Notes: generated by a model not told the origin, from the sequence alone. A stretch of 64,000 nucleotides of DNA from Climacium dendroides (GCA_950106755.1 OX467087.1:13148047-13212046); one strand, 5' to 3'; positions 44,612 to 56,223 are shown, counted from the stretch's first letter. Numbers and translations are program-made.

Positions 44612-45188
44612 GGTTTTGAGAAGTCATGAATTGATTAGGGTTATGCATGTTCAACCCTTTATCCTCATATTTTTTTGGTGAATAATTTTTAAAAATTTGA
44701 CATGTGAAAAAAGGATTGAAAGACTTCAAATTATTTTTGCAATTTTAATACCCTCATGATTAAACATTATAATTTGTCTATCCATAAGTGATATTGTTGA
44801 GTTTTCTTTTCCTATGTGATCTCTAACACGTCTAGTTTGAATTTGTATGGTTACAATTCAAAAAAAATTGATACAACTTATCAAAATGTTAACCTTTTGT
44901 TCAATTTAGAGCCAATTCCTGGAAACTCAAAAAAGGTGTTGGGCATTTAGGTATTGATGATATTCTATCATTTGTGTATGTTTTTGTGAGGGAGTTTGGA
45001 ATAATCTCATAGTCATTTTTGAAGAAGTGTTAAATTAGTGTTGGTTTGAAACCTGAGTCCCATTCGCTTAAATACCTATAATTTGTTTTGACTACCTTTC
45101 TCATGCCCCCTCCCTCTTGTTTGCTGCCATTTCACAACTAAAAATGAATGAAACTTTTTTTTAGTTATTTTTCAGAGGTGAAGATATA
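44612..45188. other. AT-rich intergenic DNA
   Basis: 44700-44950 resembles 24070-24240 (interior and right end of a TTAA-family element). Nothing else was recognised. Confidence 0.4.
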
Positions 45189-45596
45189 AGGTAAACTATC
45201 CCATTATAGGCAAAATGGGAGCAAGCCCATTGTGGGCAAAATTGTAATAGTGGTGTACATCCAAGTTCTAAAATGTACACCATAAACATGATTTAGCCCA
45301 CAATGGGTTTGCTCCCATTCTGTCTATAATGGGGTAGTTTTGTTGAAGTAGTCACCAAGTCAGAAATAGAATAGTAGATTCTATTTCCAGGTGATAGTAG
45401 AATAGTAAGTGCTATTTATACAGAGCGATCTACTAGTTACTTTAAGCTCCCCACACCTTTTACTTTAAACCCCACACCTAATGTGGGGAGTATATATTCA
45501 TCTTCTACATACCAGGGGAGAAGACTTTTTCTCTTGTTCATTTTGTGTTATATATTATGCTTAGAGTTTGTGCCTTCACCTTAACAAGTTTTACCT
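45189..45596. mobile_element. Possible AGGTAAAC-type MITE with nested palindrome
   Basis: The left end TA|AGGTAAACTATCCCATTATAGGC and right end AAGTTTTACCT|TA fit the family at 32044 and 55203. Inside, 45195-45340 forms a long imperfect palindrome (CCCATTATAGGC versus TATAATGGGG; GGGAGCAAGCCCATTGTGGG and its complement). The boundaries are less certain than in the relatives. Confidence 0.45.
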
Positions 45597-45599
45597 TAT

Positions 45600-46602
45600 G
45601 TCTACTAGAAGTTGTAACAGTTCTGGCATGTGCGTCACTATAGTTTGTGGCAGTGGCTGCCACTTTTGAGTACACTGAAGATCCCCAAAGCCAAACTTAT
45701 TATCAGCCCTGCAACAGCAACTTACAGGACCTTGGGGACGCGTTTTCTCCCAGCGCCTTCGCCCCACCGCCCGCACATTGAACCCGCGTTACGTTACGAC
45801 GGCATCCCAATCCCCGTCATGCCTGTCACGCCCGTCACTCCACCCACCAGTCTCAGTCCTCGCCACTAGCTCACTACAGTAGTTAACTTAAGTGGCTCTT
45901 CATCTTCATCACCCTTACCGCACCCTCACACACATCCTCGCATGCCCGGAAACACTGCCATTAGCAACCCCACCGCCACCGCCACCGGCATAGCGCGTAG
46001 TCTCGTCCTCCAACCCACAACACTCCATCCCTTAAAGTCGCCTCACTCATGTCGCAAAGCGGATCTCAAATTCAGGGCTTGCCGGCAACACGCAGGGCAT
46101 ACTGATTTCCAGGAGCTCCGTGCGACCCAGATTTGCTTTAGCTTGGGCACCAGATTGTCGTAGCTAACTACGGAGTAATAATTCAGACCAGAGTGGGTGT
46201 CGTCGTATCATGCGCGTTGGGCCCCGAGGACGCGAGAATCGCGTTGTGGAGGGTTGGTCAAGAGGAGTTTAGGCCGTCCATCGTGTGTTGATTTAGGTGG
46301 AAAGGCGCTGGGCCCGGGTAGACTTTTGGACTTTCCCCGCGTTTCGCGTGCAATTGGATTGACGAGTTTCAAGCGAGTTGGAGCGAGTTCGGGGTTGAAT
46401 CGTTGTAGGTGTTTAGTTTAGTTGTTGCTGGGGGCGGCTTCGCTTGAGGATATCTTGTTGTGAACCCGAGTTTGTGAGGAAATTGTGAACTTTGCGAAGA
46501 ATCACTCAGAGATTTTCAGCGCATTCTGTTTCTGCGACGGGCGTATTGTTTTTTCTATTTTCAGCTTTCTTGGAAGGAATTGGGAGCTCTAAACTGAGTC
46601 AG
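45600..46602 (+). promoter_or_regulatory. GC-rich promoter and leader region of the rhomboid gene
   Basis: GC content rises at about 45650. Short frames here have no recognisable domain. It is C-rich at 45740-46060 and G/T-rich towards 46600, as expected for a promoter followed by a 5'UTR. No TATA box could be assigned with confidence. Confidence 0.4.
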
Positions 46603-46966
46603 GTACGAGATCTCGCATGCGTTGTGATTTTCTTTGTTTGTGTACATTGTCGTCGTTCTCTGGACAAGAAAGAGGAAGCCGGGTGGAGCCTCAGTTGCTG
46701 CGTTGTGGTTTGTTGAATTCGATCTCTGTACTCTTAGCGCTCGTTTGCTTGTTGACGCAATGGAATTTGGTTCCGTTGCGTTTTCTTTACTCGTGTGGCG
46801 CTTCCTCGTCTCGTTTCGAGTTACATCGTAAAGTCATGAGATTTTTGTAACATTCTTGATGAATAGTGCACTTAAGGAGCCAGTGCAAGATTCGCTGCAG
46901 CAATTGCGCATACCCTCCTGGAAAGATCAGGATGCTTCGAGTTGCTAAGATTTCGTTTTTTCGCAG
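46603..46966 (+). other. Probable 5'UTR intron of the rhomboid gene
   Basis: Donor CTGAGTCAG|GTACGAGAT at 46603 and acceptor TTTTTTCGCAG at 46956-46966, preceded by a pyrimidine-rich tract, place a 364-bp intron 38 bp before the start codon at 47005. T-rich, G-rich leader introns just before the ATG are common in plant genes. This is inferred from sequence only. Confidence 0.5.
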
Positions 46967-47004
46967 ATTCAAGAACTGAAGTATTCTGAGAACGTGTTTC
47001 CAAC

Positions 47005-47976
47005 ATGGAGAAAACGCCACCTCCCCACAATGGCATGTACCCTTCGTACGTCGGTCCCCCCCCTCCGAAGCGGGAGAAGCACTACTGGCCCCTCTTCACC
47101 CTCACAGCCGTAATCGCATGCATTGCCGTCTTCGTTGTTGTGATGTACCGCAACAACTGCCCAGCCCACATCGCCGCGGGTAGCAAGTGCATCCTCCAGT
47201 CTTCTTTCAAGCGGATGTCCTTCCAGCCATGGAAGGAGAATCCATTACTGGGCCCCTCTTCCTTAACCCTCCAGAACATGGGCGGTTTACGTCGTGACCT
47301 CGTCGTGACCAAACACCAAGGCTGGCGACTCATGTCTTGCGTGTGGCTCCACGCCGGCGTCTTCCACTTGGTGGTGAACATGATCGCGCTTCTCGTTTTC
47401 GGCATTCAACTGGAGCGTGACTTCGGTTTCCTCCGAATTGGGCTTTTGTATCTCATCGCGGGTCTGGGGGGCAGTTTGCTCTCCGCCTTGTTCAACTCCA
47501 ACGCGATTTCAGTGGGCGCTTCTGGTGCTCTCTTTGGTTTGCTAGGGGCGACGCTGTCGGAGCTTATTACCAACTGGTCGCACTACCGCAGCAGATGCTC
47601 GCAGCTCTTCCAGCTGATCATCGTTATTTCTGTGAACTTAGCTATTGGACTGCTTCCGCGTGTGGACAACTTCGCTCACATTGGAGGCTTTGTGACCGGG
47701 TTTTTTCTGGGATTTGTGATGCTGATGAAGGAGCAGTTTGGGTATGTGCGGCGCAGGGATATTCTGGACCCCAGCATCGAGAGCCCGGTGAAACACCGGT
47801 TCCGAGCGTACCAATTCATCCTATTTATTCTCTCCATCATACTCGTAATTGGTGGATTTGCTGTTGGCTTTGCGCTTCTTTACTCGGGCGTGGATGCGTA
47901 TAAGAGATGCAGCTGGTGCCGCTATCTCAATTGCATCCCAAGCTCTCACTGGGTTTGCGACGCGAATTCGGGTTAA
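47005..47976 (+). CDS. Rhomboid-family intramembrane serine protease (plant RBL type)
   Basis: 323 residues in one exon. The N-terminus is Pro-rich and cytosolic (MEKTPPPHNG, PPPPKREKHYW), then TM1 at ~29-48, followed by a luminal-type loop containing GWRLMS (WR at 107-108). H116, H121 and N125 in HAGVFHLVVNM, Ser173 in GASGALFG and His225 in FAHIGGF give the full catalytic set known from GlpG-like rhomboids. Six to seven hydrophobic helices end at ~293. The C-terminal tail CSWCRYLNCIPSSHWVC carries four Cys (302, 305, 310, 318), typical of plant RBL proteins. Likely in the Golgi or plasma-membrane secretory route, by family. The start is the first Met, in a good context (AACATGG). A coding region without introns is noteworthy because many plant RBL genes are split. 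No neighbour is functionally related. Confidence 0.95.
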   Translation: MEKTPPPHNGMYPSYVGPPPPKREKHYWPLFTLTAVIACIAVFVVVMYRNNCPAHIAAGSKCILQSSFKRMSFQPWKENPLLGPSSLTLQNMGGLRRDLVVTKHQGWRLMSCVWLHAGVFHLVVNMIALLVFGIQLERDFGFLRIGLLYLIAGLGGSLLSALFNSNAISVGASGALFGLLGATLSELITNWSHYRSRCSQLFQLIIVISVNLAIGLLPRVDNFAHIGGFVTGFFLGFVMLMKEQFGYVRRRDILDPSIESPVKHRFRAYQFILFILSIILVIGGFAVGFALLYSGVDAYKRCSWCRYLNCIPSSHWVCDANSG

Positions 47977-48904
47977 AGGTGTGATGGCTGGGCGTGGGTG
48001 ATATTCTTTCGCAAGCGTGTGCCTGGGTGATACTCCGAAGTTTGTAGAGTAATCATTTTCAAAAGAGAATAGGTACAAAGGAGTTGTTGCGGTTTGTCGA
48101 GGAAATGGAAAGAGCTCATGGGAGCTTTTATTCCACGCAATCGAACATGCTCAGAGAATCTGCCAGAAGAAGTGGATCTGGGATGTGGGAATGGTATGTA
48201 CGAGGTTGCAAGTCGATGTATACTCGATGCAAGTGCCTGTCACGAGGTTGTGACATTACCATGAAATGATTCGACATTTCAAACCGTTGATTTTCCTTTA
48301 TAGGTTTTTAAATTTCTTTTGGCTGTGAATAGATTGTACAGCGATTGTTTAAAACAGTTGAAATCCGATTGCCAATTTCAATTGTAGTTTAATGGATCTC
48401 AGATAGTGAGAAGTTTGCACTTTACCGATCGTTGTACGTTGCACGTCTTTTGAGGTTAATTGGGATATTGTTATGAGGCAATTGGAATTTCTCTTTTGCC
48501 ATCTTTGTGCATGTAATGTAGTCCGTCAATGTGCTTGTTCAATCTTAGCAGCTTCCATCTTGACTAACAATTGATGTGTTTGCTTTTGTAAACGCTTCTT
48601 GCGTGCATCTTCGTTGTGCCGTCGGTTTAATTTCGAGGCAGTTCGATTGTAACGAGTTGGCAGGGTCTTTTTTCAGTTGAAACAAGGGATGTTTGTTGTT
48701 TCTATTACATTTGTGGTTGCTCTGGTTCTCACCCATGTGTTGATAAATGCTTATTCTTTGCCATCTATGCCCCTGCGGTCTTCTCAATTTCTTTCGAAAG
48801 ACTAGTTAGAACTCTACTTCCTGCAAAGTCTCCACATTCCTATGAAGAGTATGTGAGAACCGAGAAATTATTATAAGAATTGTGAGCCTTGCCAGCACAT
48901 CATT
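47977..48904. other. Rhomboid 3'UTR and flank
   Basis: Mixed-composition sequence after the stop; open frames at 48084-48269 (+) and 48545-48787 (-) have no recognisable features. No further gene. Confidence 0.4.
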
Positions 48905-48905
48905 T

Positions 48906-49110
48906 AGGGCACCTGCACTAGAACTAGAACTTCAAGGATGGTAATGAGAGGAATCTAGTTTTAGGGCACCTGCACTAGAACTAGGACTTCAAGGATGGTA
49001 ATGAGTTTTAGGGCACTTGCACTAGAACTAGGACTTCAAGGATGGTAATGAGTTTTAAAGCACCTGCACTAGAACTAGGACTTCAAAGATGGTAATGAGG
49101 AATCTAGTGA
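48906..49110. repeat. Tandem repeat, four units (57, 47, 47 and ~50 bp)
   Basis: Units begin at 48906, 48963, 49010 and 49057 with AGGGCACCTGCACTAGAACT or close variants and contain ACTTCAAGGATGGTAATGAG. Identity is very high, so it arose recently. Confidence 0.92.
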
Positions 49111-49238
49111 GTTGTGAATGTAGATTTTGATGAGATATGGCATGTCTAATTAGTAGGCAAGTCCTTTACGGGTTACCATGCACTCTTTAGAGTACATCCA
49201 CCATACTAGTCTTGGAACCTCTATTTGCAAAGCTAAAG

Positions 49239-49416
49239 GGTGATCTATATAGGATTTGTGGTTATGCTTTCATAATATTTGACATCCTGACCATATTTAC
49301 AATGTCAATGTCTACACTCTTGCTATTGGTGATCTATATAGGACTTGTGGCTATGCTTTCATAATATTTGACATCCTGACCATATTTACAATGTCAATGT
49401 CTACACTCTTGCTATT
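49239..49416. repeat. 89-bp tandem duplication
   Basis: Units 49239-49327 and 49328-49416 differ at only a few bases (GGATTTGTGGTTATG versus GGACTTGTGGCTATG). Confidence 0.93.
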
Positions 49417-50794
49417 ATCATCTATTCATTGAAAACTTTAGTTGTAAATGCCATCTAAGTTGGAGTAGCTTTAGTAGTAGAGAGGAGGTCTTTGAGTATG
49501 AAGTTGCAATGTTAAAGCTTAGTGGTGCCTATATAAGCTTGTGGCATTAGGGTGTAATATTGTAACATTGTAGAGAAGATGCTTCTTGATAGTGGACATT
49601 AAGATTGGGATTTGGTTAAGGTTTAAAGACATGTTGTTTTAGGATGGAACCAATGTAACAATTTTCGATGCCTTGAAGTCTCAATTGCAAAAAGTGCACA
49701 AAAAAAGGTGGATTAGGAGAAGAAAGAGGTTCACAAAAAATGTCCATAATTCAAGAAGAAGTGCTTATAATATTTGCCCCTTGGATTTTTTCAATTGGTA
49801 TTTGGGAGAAAAAATTATGCCTAAAATAAGAATGCTTGAGTCTAGATTGTATAAAAGAATTTTAAAATAATCTTTATATCAAATCTTCGAGAATTTAATT
49901 TCTGTAGACTGTATTCAAATCTATACAAAAATCTTTGATCCATTGCATTTGGAATAATAATATTAAAATTTATGAACAATCTTGTTGTCTTGACAATTAC
50001 ATAATTTTTTTGAAAAAATAATATAGATGATTCACTAATGAATTCAATTTTCAAATTTTTTCTAAGAAAAAGACCACCACAAGTTTTAGATTGCTTGCTA
50101 AACAATGTCACCATTTTGATTGACATATTCCATTTTAGAACCATTAATCATTTAATTTTTTAATTATGTGTCTTCGTCTACGCAATAATTTTTTTATTAA
50201 AAGAATTAAAATTAAGATTTCTTTTATTTCATAAATCGTGGCAATTTGATTTTTCAACTTGTCTAATAAATCCTATAGCTTAGTATTTTATTTGCGTCTT
50301 GCTACTAAGGTCATTATTGCAGAATTATTTCTATGTATGATCTTTGATTGTTGATAGATGAAAGGTTTTGAAGGATCTTCAATCTCATTGTTCTATGATA
50401 ATAATTAATGAAAGATTATGTGGAAACTTTTTAACACTAAAAGTGTGCCAAAGAACAATAAAGTTTGTAAAGTGTTATGTCAGTAAAAGGGTTTTAGTTT
50501 TTTTCTTAAACCTTGTAACATGTTTTTTGAACTTCACTTCTTAATGAAATTTTATAATTTTTTTCCTACTTTTTACTTATGGTCAAATGACTAGGCCAAT
50601 GTTCAATATGGTCAAGTGAAATCATTACAAAATGGAATTTCCTTCTATGACACTTCAATGACTTCAATACTCTTTGCATGTGGTTGTTGGAAAAATATTA
50701 AACATGTTCATCTTCAACCATGATAGAGATGGAATAATAAAGACCATAAATGGTCCCTTGGAAGCTTCTCAACACTAAAAGTGTCTCTCATTAA
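49417..50794. other. AT-rich intergenic DNA
   Basis: 49950-50200 resembles the interior of the ~900-bp TTAA family (as at 40620-40800). No gene was recognised. Confidence 0.4.
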
Positions 50795-51768
50795 CCCCTC
50801 ACCGCTCAAGGGGACCAAAAGTGTCCTCACACAGTCTAGCAGTCAACTTCAAAGTGCTGTAACTTTTGCATCCAATGTTCAAATCCAATAAAACTTGTTG
50901 GGAAAGTTGCGCATAATAGTCTATTTTTTGTGGTAAAATTTTCAGATCTATCCAAGATGTAATGAGTTTTTGAAAGCCATTCAAAGTTCGCAGGTTCAAT
51001 TTGAGTTCACCACAGTGCAATGAGATGGCTGCAACTTCGGGGGCTTGTATCTTTTTCATCAAATGTTAGTTTTCAATAAAAATTTGTTGGGTTTTGTTCC
51101 CCATAAAGTCTACTTATTGTGATAAAATTTTCATGTCAATCCAAGTTGTTTTGAATGCTTGGGAGCAATTCGAAGTTCAAAATCCAGACATTTTTGCATT
51201 ACAGTGAACTTCGGCGGCTTATAACTTCTTCAGACAGGGTTTGTTTTCAATAATTTTTGTTGGAAACGTTGCGCATACTAGTCTAGTTCTTGTGGTAAAA
51301 ATTTCATATCAATCCAAGAGGTTATGATTGACTGAGAAGCATTTTAGTAGAGGTAGGTTCAGCCATAGATGTGTTTTCTTGTTACTTTTTTCACTGTTTT
51401 TTGACATTTCAAATCCATTTTGCAAATGCAATGAGTCAATTGAATGATTTTTTTTCCCACCAAAGTGTTTGTCTTTTGATTTTAAATCACTTTGTAGTTT
51501 AAAGTTTTTTCATTTGAGTAGATTTAGAAATCGAATTTCACCTCCAAATGTGTTTTTAGGAAAATTTCAGCATCTTTTGTCAACACTAAAACATTATAAT
51601 CTTTCAATCTATACGGTCAAATGACCCCAAATTTGATTTACACCATCTACAATATGCACACTACAAGATTGTACGGTTGAGATTTTCATAACTTATTCAC
51701 ATTTAGACTTATAACACTTGAAAAGCAAGGTTGTTTTTTAACATGGTTAGGCCTTGGGCGGTGAGGGG
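50795..51768. mobile_element. 974-bp TTAA-flanked element with CCCCTCACCGC termini
   Basis: TTAA at 50791-50794 and 51769-51772. The left end CCCCTCACCGCTCAAGG and the right-end complement CCCCTCACCGCCCAAGG match at 16 of 17 positions. The interior includes three ~175-bp tandem-like units starting near 50865, 51040 and 51215 (TTGTTGGGAAAGTTGCGCATA and variants). There is no transposase; the 87-codon frame on the minus strand is not recognisable. It looks like a young non-autonomous piggyBac-like element. Confidence 0.85.
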
Positions 51769-51986
51769 TTAAAGCAACTCCTCCCACAGCTATGAGTTGC
51801 CACAACAATTTAGAAAATCATTAATTTGGAAATATTTCTCAAAACGTAACTTCTTGATACTTTTAACATAACTTCATTACTTGAAAAGAATCTAAAAATC
51901 ATTTTTTATGTTTTATTCATAGTTTTATATTTTGGACACACTTTCAACAACTTTTAAGTTGGTGAATCAAGTTGCAATCAGCATTA

Positions 51987-52307
51987 ATGGGGAATTTCAT
52001 CAAAATGGCGATTATTATGTGACTTTGGCATTCCCACAATTTAGACTGGGCAGTTTGAACTCTACTAATATCCTAGATTTTTGAAATCTATACTATTATT
52101 AGATATTTGAAATTTAGAAAATATGTAGATTTTCTAGACCAATTGGTCTGAAATCTACATATTTAGTAGATTTAATACATCTAATAGTGGTATAGAGTTC
52201 ACAAATCTAGGACACTAATAGATTTCAGACCGCCCGATCTAAATTGTAGGAACAACCCACTATGAAAATGGCACATGGAATATCGCCATTTTAATGAAAT
52301 TCCCCAT
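51987..52307. mobile_element. 4-bp-TSD MITE, copy 2 (321 bp)
   Basis: Starts ATGGGGAATTTCATCAAAAT and ends with the near-perfect complement; ATTA lies on both sides (51983-51986 and 52308-52311). The interior is like copy 1 (ACATCTAATAGTGGTATAGA) plus about 50 extra bases of CTAGATTTTTGAAATCTA-type palindromes. Confidence 0.9.
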
Positions 52308-52311
52308 ATTA

Positions 52312-55202
52312 GCTAAATTATTATTTGGTGAGTACTTCACCACTCTCACCATGAGTGTTGTTCAAAAGTTTTAAAATATTTTTTATTATTAAAAAATTGT
52401 TAATGAAAGGATTCTTGAAAAAATTTAATTTATAAAAGCCTATCAATATTAAGAGTGACAATCCAAGAGAGAAACAGAACCCAATGCAATAAAACCTATT
52501 TGAATTTTTTTCCAAAATAAATTTTATTTATTTATTTAATAGAACTTCAACTTTTTGCTATGTTCTCACTTGGTCTTAGGAACAAATTTAGACCTACTTT
52601 TGAACTAGATCCACATTGCAAACATTTTCGTGCATAATTGCACTTTACAAGTCTTTTAAGGCTAGAGTCTTTTGAGATTTTTAAGGAACTTTTTATAATT
52701 CCACAACACTTATATATTGAAAGGTTTCTTGAAAATTCTTCAATACTAAACTAAATGCATTATTGAAGCAACAATCCATTAAAAATTCAGTCATAAAGAA
52801 GCAAGTCAAGAAAAATCATAATTTTTTTTATATATTAGAATGAATCCTTTCAAAATTTTATGTGGATATTAACCTCTATGGGATTTTAGGCTTTTTGAGA
52901 ATTTATAATTTGAAATTTTTGCATGAATTTTTTTTAGAATGGATGCTAATCATCCTAATCTACATGTGAGTTCATTGTTTTAAGGTTATGTTGATAAATA
53001 TTGCAAAAGTTAGAAGTTTTTTTTAATTTTAGTGTCAAACTTGGTAGCTAAAAATATATATTTTTAAAATATTAATGAATTTGATTGGATTTTATAAATT
53101 TTTAACTACTAAAAAATATTTGAACCATTCAATTCTAAATAAGAAATTGTATTTTGCAAGCAATGAAGGTAAAAGAAACATATAAGTTTTTGAACTTGAT
53201 TTTGAAAATTTGAAAATAGAAACAAAAAGAAAGGATATTGATGATACTTGAACATTCTTACCATTGGAATTAATAATTCTTAATTTCTTGTAAAAGTTAT
53301 TAGCGGTTTAATTTTTTTTTCATTCAATACTACCATTTAAAAAAATGATCTAGTGTGCCACGTGTCATTGCCATAATATAATAAAGTAAAGGTAAAGGTA
53401 ATTTTCTAATTTTTTATTTTATAAAAACTTTAAAATTCAATATCTTTTGTACCCTGAGTTAGAACAATATGAACAAAGTCCATGTAGCGCTCTTTATTAA
53501 GAGCCTTCTAACAATACCAAAAATGTGATTTAAAGACACAAAGTTCCAAAAATCTCACTGTATCAAACAAAACAAACAAACAAACAAACTAGCCTCATTT
53601 AAGATATAGATATGAAAGTTTATTTGGTTAGTATTTTACATCTATGCCTTTAAATGAGTTTGTTTGTTTTGTTTGTTACAATAAAATCTTTGGAATTGTA
53701 TGTCTTCCAATTTGGTTCATAGTATTGCTAGAAAGCTTTTTGTAAAAAAAGGTGTACAAGCTTTGTTTTGTAGCATTTCGACTCATAGTGTAAAAATATG
53801 AAATTTTGAGTTAAAAAATTAAAAAATTAAAAAATTACTTCTACTTTTATTTTGATTGTGGCAACAATACAAGACACACTAATATTGACTAAAATATATT
53901 TCTTTGTTTGTTGGTTTTATTTATTATGGTGAGATCTTCAGAACCGTATGTCCCCTAGTTGTGTTTTAGGTAATGTTAGAAAGTTCTCTAAAAAGAAGGG
54001 GGTGTAGATTTTATTTTGTGACATTTGGATCTACAGTGTCAAAGTTATTGAATTTTGAATTTTTTATGAATTAAAAAATTAGAAAATTACTCTCACTTTT
54101 AATTTGATTGTGGCAATGGCACATGGTATTGACTAAAACACACAAGTTATGGGAAATACATTTTTTTTCTTAAGAATGTTGAAAGACTAAATTTAATCTC
54201 TTGGAAGGTCTAATAGAGCCTAAATTTTGAAGTTTAAACACATTGAGCTTGCAATTGGTGGAGATGTTCATTCTAAAATTTTAGAACGATGTACTTGAAC
54301 AAGTTAATCAAAGGATCTTGTCATTGGATTTAAGAATACATAAATAAAAATGAAGATATTAGTCTTGCTTTAGAGACTAGTATTTTGAAGTAGTTTCAAG
54401 GTTCTAAACATCATAACTTTAGAAGTTAGCCTCTAGAGCAAAATTTTGAATTTTTCTATCTTTCACTTTTCATCAACTATCCTAAAAGCGTGGAAAACAA
54501 CCCCAAGAAAGTTCATTACACCTTTACAAATGGTACATGGGCCTAGAGTAGGTTATTCTAGTCTTATGAGTCTTTTATAAATGGGTAAGATTCTTCTCCA
54601 CTTTTGTGCCTATAGATGATAAATGTCAAATCTTACCCCCTATTTTAGGTTACAAATCTAATCAATTTATATTTCAAACATTCTACTAGCTCATTTGGAG
54701 TTTTTGATTTCAAGTATGAATTCATTCAAAAAATTTCAAAATTGATCATTCAATAAAGTTAATAGTATAGTGTATACAATGTAGGACCAAGAATTGGAAT
54801 TTGAGAAAAACATAGGACGGAAGTTGTTTCCTTGGAGCACCAAAATTGGGGTTTCATGAAGTTTGGTGTTGTGTTTCTTTTGTACTATTCTTAGTAAAAC
54901 CTTCCTCTAAGACTAGTGTTACAACTGGGGATGACCTTCATCATTAACTCTATCCATCCATTAAGAGAGGTTGTTTGTTTATTTATTTATTTTGTTTGTT
55001 ATAGTGAGATCTCCATGACCATGAGTCTCTTGGTTGCATGCTTAGTATTGTTGAGAAGCCCTTGGCGAGGAGGGGTGCAAGGCCTTTGCTTCATGGTGTT
55101 TGAACCTATAGTGTGAAAGTTATTGAATTTCCAAGTTTTTTTTTAACTTAAAAAATTACTTTCATTTTTATTTTAACTGTGACAATGGCACATGGCACAC
55201 TA
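52312..55202. other. AT-rich intergenic DNA with snap-back repeat array
   Basis: 53480-54110 and 54955-55170 are copies of the repeat family at 36905-37800 (inverted unit, then direct units starting TTTGTTTGTTTTGTTTGTTA). 54775-54905 matches 18950-19095. No gene was recognised. Confidence 0.5.
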
Positions 55203-55674
55203 AGGTAAAACAACCCATTGTGGTCAAATGACCCATAGTAGTTACCTAGGAAACAACCCCATTGTGTTTTTTTCAGTATGTGAGATGTGGGCTACAATGC
55301 ATGTCTTACATGACAGTAATGAAGTGAACCCTGACCTCATTACAAACTTCTAACTTTTTAGTGAGAAATTCATTGTAAAAATTGACTTTTTAGGCCTTCC
55401 ATGATAGGAAATATTGTGACTACATTAGATAGTAAGATGAGCATTATGGATTTAGATCTTGTTGGTTATGAGGTAGTCTACAGGCTCTTTTGGGCCATGA
55501 TACACTGAACACTTCACAAATTCCTAGCAAATTCATACTTTGTCAAAAAAATAATAATTTCAATTGCACTTGTTGTTTCCTACACTTGTACTATTGTGGA
55601 AAAAAAAATTGAAAAATTTCAGCAACAAGATGATGTCAAACTCCTCATTCTGACCACAATGGGCTGCTTTACCT
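55203..55674. mobile_element. AGGTAAAAC-type MITE, copy 2 (472 bp)
   Basis: TA|AGGTAAAACAACCCATTGTG on the left and CACAATGGGCTGCTTTACCT|TA on the right: a clean inverted repeat of about 25 bp with TA duplications (55201-55202 and 55675-55676). Homologous to 32044-32465. Confidence 0.88.
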
Positions 55675-55676
55675 TA

Positions 55677-56223
55677 GTTGTAATGAATTTGTTCCTTGAG
55701 GTAAAATTTGGAGAAGAGGCTTGGCCTTGGCCTAAAAATGAAAACCCACCTTGGACAACATTCAACCTATTTGTCAGCCAATCACCGCTTCAGAAATTCC
55801 CAATGCTCTGGTCTTCCTGCAAAGCTGTCCCTTCCTTCAATACAACACTCAAATCCTAAAACGGAGTGAAGAATGTCTAAAACTGTGGCATAAGCGGAGC
55901 GCATCCGGCGCTTTGGCTTCAGTTCTTTGCTTATAACAGCAACCCGATCATCCACGCAGACAGTTTTTCATACGGCACGCGTACTTTGCGAGCTGTACCA
56001 CCATCGATCCTCCCTCCAAGAAACTACCTTTTCTTGCTTCGAAAATTTGCTCCAAAAACAGAAACAAAAAGTACAAAACAAAAACCCCAAAACGTAAACT
56101 TTGGTACAGGGAATTCGGCTGCCTGCAAAGCCAACTGGTGCTGCCTCCGAGGCTCTCGCCACACACGTAGCCACTGCTCCACGTGCTCATGAACTTACGG
56201 CTAGCTCGTCGTCGACCAAGCTC
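55677..56223 (+). promoter_or_regulatory. Upstream region of the syntaxin gene
   Basis: GC content rises from about 55880. Overlapping short frames on both strands have no recognisable domain. Probably the distal promoter of the syntaxin gene. Confidence 0.35.

Noticed and set aside
45630..46421. Plus-strand frames of 73-79 codons rich in Pro/Thr/Ala
   Set aside because: No Met context, domain or splice pattern; they fit a C-rich promoter/leader of the rhomboid gene better.
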